Below, in pieces: positions 6,569 through 8,004 of a DNA stretch of 8,004 nt. The stretch is from Methanosarcinaceae archaeon UBA470 (lineage in GTDB: Archaea > Halobacteriota > Methanosarcinia > Methanosarcinales > Methanosarcinaceae), in the NCBI GenBank assembly GCA_002508425.1, contig DAKU01000066.1:1-8004 (forward strand), in the 5' to 3' direction. Each line of letters begins with the position of its first letter. Within the stretch, counting starts at the first letter, position 1. Position numbers and translations under genes: made by a program. The notes under the pieces were generated by a model, which saw nothing but the letters and a program-made list of their open reading frames with translations, was not told where the DNA came from and ran no database searches.

Positions 6569-6593
6569 AGAATGTATATTTATAAAATATTCT
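6569..6593. other. Imperfect AT-rich palindrome between the two Cache genes
   Basis: AGAAT (6569-6573) and ATTCT (6589-6593) form matching arms around an AT-rich centre that is only partly symmetrical. It lies about 45-70 bp upstream of the TATA box of the lipoprotein gene, where an operator could be. Chance symmetry in AT-rich DNA is possible. Confidence 0.2.
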
Positions 6594-6671
6594 ATATGAA
6601 ATTGGATACAGACTTAATCCTCTAAATTGACCTTTATTATTGGAATTAGGACACAAGAAACCTTGTTGGTG

Positions 6672-6677
6672 AAAAAA
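6672..6677 (-). terminator. U-tract terminator candidate after the SBP-Cache gene
   Basis: A6 on the plus strand gives T6 on the minus strand about 27 bases after the stop codon at 6704-6706. With the separate TATA box at 6520-6527, this suggests the two Cache genes are separate transcription units, although read-through cannot be excluded. The rest of the 205-bp gap (6499-6703) is AT-rich, with a G6 run at 6549-6554 and no recognisable gene. Confidence 0.3.
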
Positions 6678-6703
6678 TTGTGATAAATAAATATTGCGGT
6701 TAA

Positions 6704-8004
6704 TCATGTGCCGCAACTCTTGAAATTACCACTGCATACAATGTATGATTTACCATCGCTTCCTTGCGTTAAGCGGTAGTAGGTGGTCTTATAGTAGAGA
6801 TTCGTTTGGACTGGATGTATATATACATAATCCACCCATCCGGTGCCATTTTCTAACGCCCCGGCTAAAATTTCATCACGGTACTGTTTACCAGTAACGT
6901 CTGTCTTCCCTTTGAAATTGAGACCTACCAGCCAGATGTTATTCGCATGTGCAACAACTGTCATATTTTCATCGTATACGAATGTGTAGAGGGCAGGCTC
7001 CTCAGGGTCCTGATACGGTGCCTCTCCTGCGTTGATGCGCCGGAACGTATCGGGAGCGCTCTTCTCAATTGCTGCAGAGGTTGTGTTTACAAGCACCACC
7101 GCCTCATCGTCAGTGAAAGTCTGCCTGGTGCATCCTACCCCAAGATTCCGGTAGATAATTCTTTCGTATTCGCTAACTCCCTGTGGATCCTTTTGCTTTT
7201 GCACTGCATCGAGAGCCTGCTGGAAAGCGCTGATTAGCGTATCCGGTACATCCTTACTGAATACATAGTAGAAGTCGTTCTCGCTCAAGGTGTATACGAT
7301 TTCGTAGGCGTTGGGATCTGTTGCAGTCTGTAGCATCTGATGTCGCCCTGCCAGATCCCCCGTTGCCCACATGTCAATTTTACCTTCCTCCAACATCCGG
7401 AGTAGATCTTCTGGGGTTTGGCCGTTGATGATATGTGATTTATTCACTCCCTGGCTTGTGAGGAGATCATTTTCGATGGAGGCCTGAACCACACCAATCT
7501 GGTACTTGTTGAGATCTTCTGGAGAGGATATTGTAATATTAGTGCTCATCGGTGCATAGAGGACGAAGCTGGCCTTAGTAAAAGGTCCGGCCCATTTGTA
7601 TAGTGGCTCTCGTTCGGGAGTGCGAACGATGGAGAAGAGTACTGTACTCGTGTTGTTCTGTGCTGCCTGAAAACCTTCTGCCAAGGGTACAATGCGGACA
7701 TTCTCACGTGTGCGGTTCACGCCGATATTTCGGAAGACTGCCTCGAGTGTTTCAACAGAAATACCGGTAACATTTCCCTCTTCTCGATAGTTAAAGGGAG
7801 CCCACTCTTCTGTGAGGTAATTGAGCTGAGAAAGGCCAATTGACGGTATGTGTCTGCCAAGCATCTGCTCATACATGCTGATGCCTGTGGCATCTTTTTC
7901 CAGTTTAAGGGCATCAAGAGCCTGCTGGAAAGACGCAACCGTCGAATCTGAAACATTTTTGTTGAAGGCATAGTACCCCTCCAGAACCGGTAATGTAAAG
8001 ACAA
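6704..8004 (-). CDS. Tandem solute-binding (SBP_bac_3) domains fused to a C-terminal Cache domain, 5' end outside window
   Basis: The frame stays open from the right edge of the window to the TGA at 6704-6706, giving 432 visible residues. The ATG at 7876 is internal. The first about 50 residues are the end of one extracellular solute-binding domain (YYAFNKNVSDS, then FQQALDALKLEKD). A complete second domain follows at about visible residues 54-289, beginning with the typical EEWAPFNY...GISVETLEAVF of SBP family 3 and ending FQQALDAVQKQKD...YRNLG. The last about 130 residues form a Cache domain (LYTFVYDENMTVVAH, GTGWVDY, then a closing YIVCSGNF). Family 3 domains bind amino acids and related solutes for ABC transporters or sensor kinases. 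The N-terminus, with an expected signal peptide and perhaps more domains, is outside the window. No output domain is visible and the chain ends after the Cache domain. Three cysteines near the C-terminus could form a disulphide outside the cell. Confidence 0.85.
   Translation of the reverse strand, partial: VFTLPVLEGYYAFNKNVSDSTVASFQQALDALKLEKDATGISMYEQMLGRHIPSIGLSQLNYLTEEWAPFNYREEGNVTGISVETLEAVFRNIGVNRTRENVRIVPLAEGFQAAQNNTSTVLFSIVRTPEREPLYKWAGPFTKASFVLYAPMSTNITISSPEDLNKYQIGVVQASIENDLLTSQGVNKSHIINGQTPEDLLRMLEEGKIDMWATGDLAGRHQMLQTATDPNAYEIVYTLSENDFYYVFSKDVPDTLISAFQQALDAVQKQKDPQGVSEYERIIYRNLGVGCTRQTFTDDEAVVLVNTTSAAIEKSAPDTFRRINAGEAPYQDPEEPALYTFVYDENMTVVAHANNIWLVGLNFKGKTDVTGKQYRDEILAGALENGTGWVDYVYIHPVQTNLYYKTTYYRLTQGSDGKSYIVCSGNFKSCGT
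7206..7932 (-). repeat. Direct DNA repeat marking duplication of the solute-binding domain
   Basis: The 22-base stretches at 7206-7227 and 7911-7932 differ at one base, with 16 bases (AGAGCCTGCTGGAAAG) identical. They are 705 bp (235 codons) apart in the same frame and encode the equivalent FQQALDA segment of successive solute-binding domains. This points to in-frame duplication of a unit of about 235 codons. Confidence 0.7.

Noticed and set aside
6704..7876. The ATG at 7876 as the start of the solute-binding protein gene
   Set aside because: The same frame stays open to the window edge and encodes a clear end of a preceding solute-binding domain, so this ATG is internal.
7717..8004. A minus-strand frame at the right edge, different from the solute-binding frame
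   Set aside because: It overlaps the solute-binding frame, which has recognisable domains. This one does not.

Overview
The window looks like a chromosomal segment of a methanogenic archaeon, probably of the Methanosarcinaceae (Methanolobus, Methanococcoides or Methanosarcina type). This is inferred from an archaeal-type TruD, archaeal TATA boxes placed about 26 bp before start codons, AT-rich intergenic DNA, and secreted Cache-domain proteins of a kind common in that family. No database search was possible.

Left part (1-1663, plus strand): the C-terminal third of a type I restriction enzyme R subunit (HsdR) enters from outside the window. It is followed, with a one-base stop/start overlap, by a YgjP/DUF45-type zinc metallopeptidase-like gene. 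Together they form the 3' end of a type I restriction-modification operon. A 266-bp AT-rich spacer follows, with a possible terminator hairpin and an (ATTT)7 microsatellite.

Middle part (1930-4626): truD (tRNA pseudouridine-13 synthase) and a two-domain GNAT acetyltransferase lie on the plus strand. They converge on a minus-strand deaminase that closely resembles the yeast-type cytosine deaminase Fcy1. This is ordinary RNA and nucleobase metabolism.

Right part (4690-8004, minus strand): two exported, solute-sensing-type proteins lie in tandem. The upstream one is cut by the window edge. It contains the end of one bacterial-type solute-binding domain (SBP_bac_3), a complete second one, and a C-terminal single-Cache domain. 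The downstream one is a 602-residue lipoprotein made almost entirely of four tandem single-Cache (sCache_2-like) repeats. Neither shows a kinase, methyl-accepting or transmembrane output domain in the visible sequence. How they signal or transport is unknown, and this pair is the least explained part of the window.

Regulation: three genes (truD, the acetyltransferase, the four-Cache lipoprotein) have a TATA-like box centred 25-27 bp before the start codon and no Shine-Dalgarno sequence, which suggests leaderless mRNAs. The metallopeptidase and the deaminase have Shine-Dalgarno sites instead.
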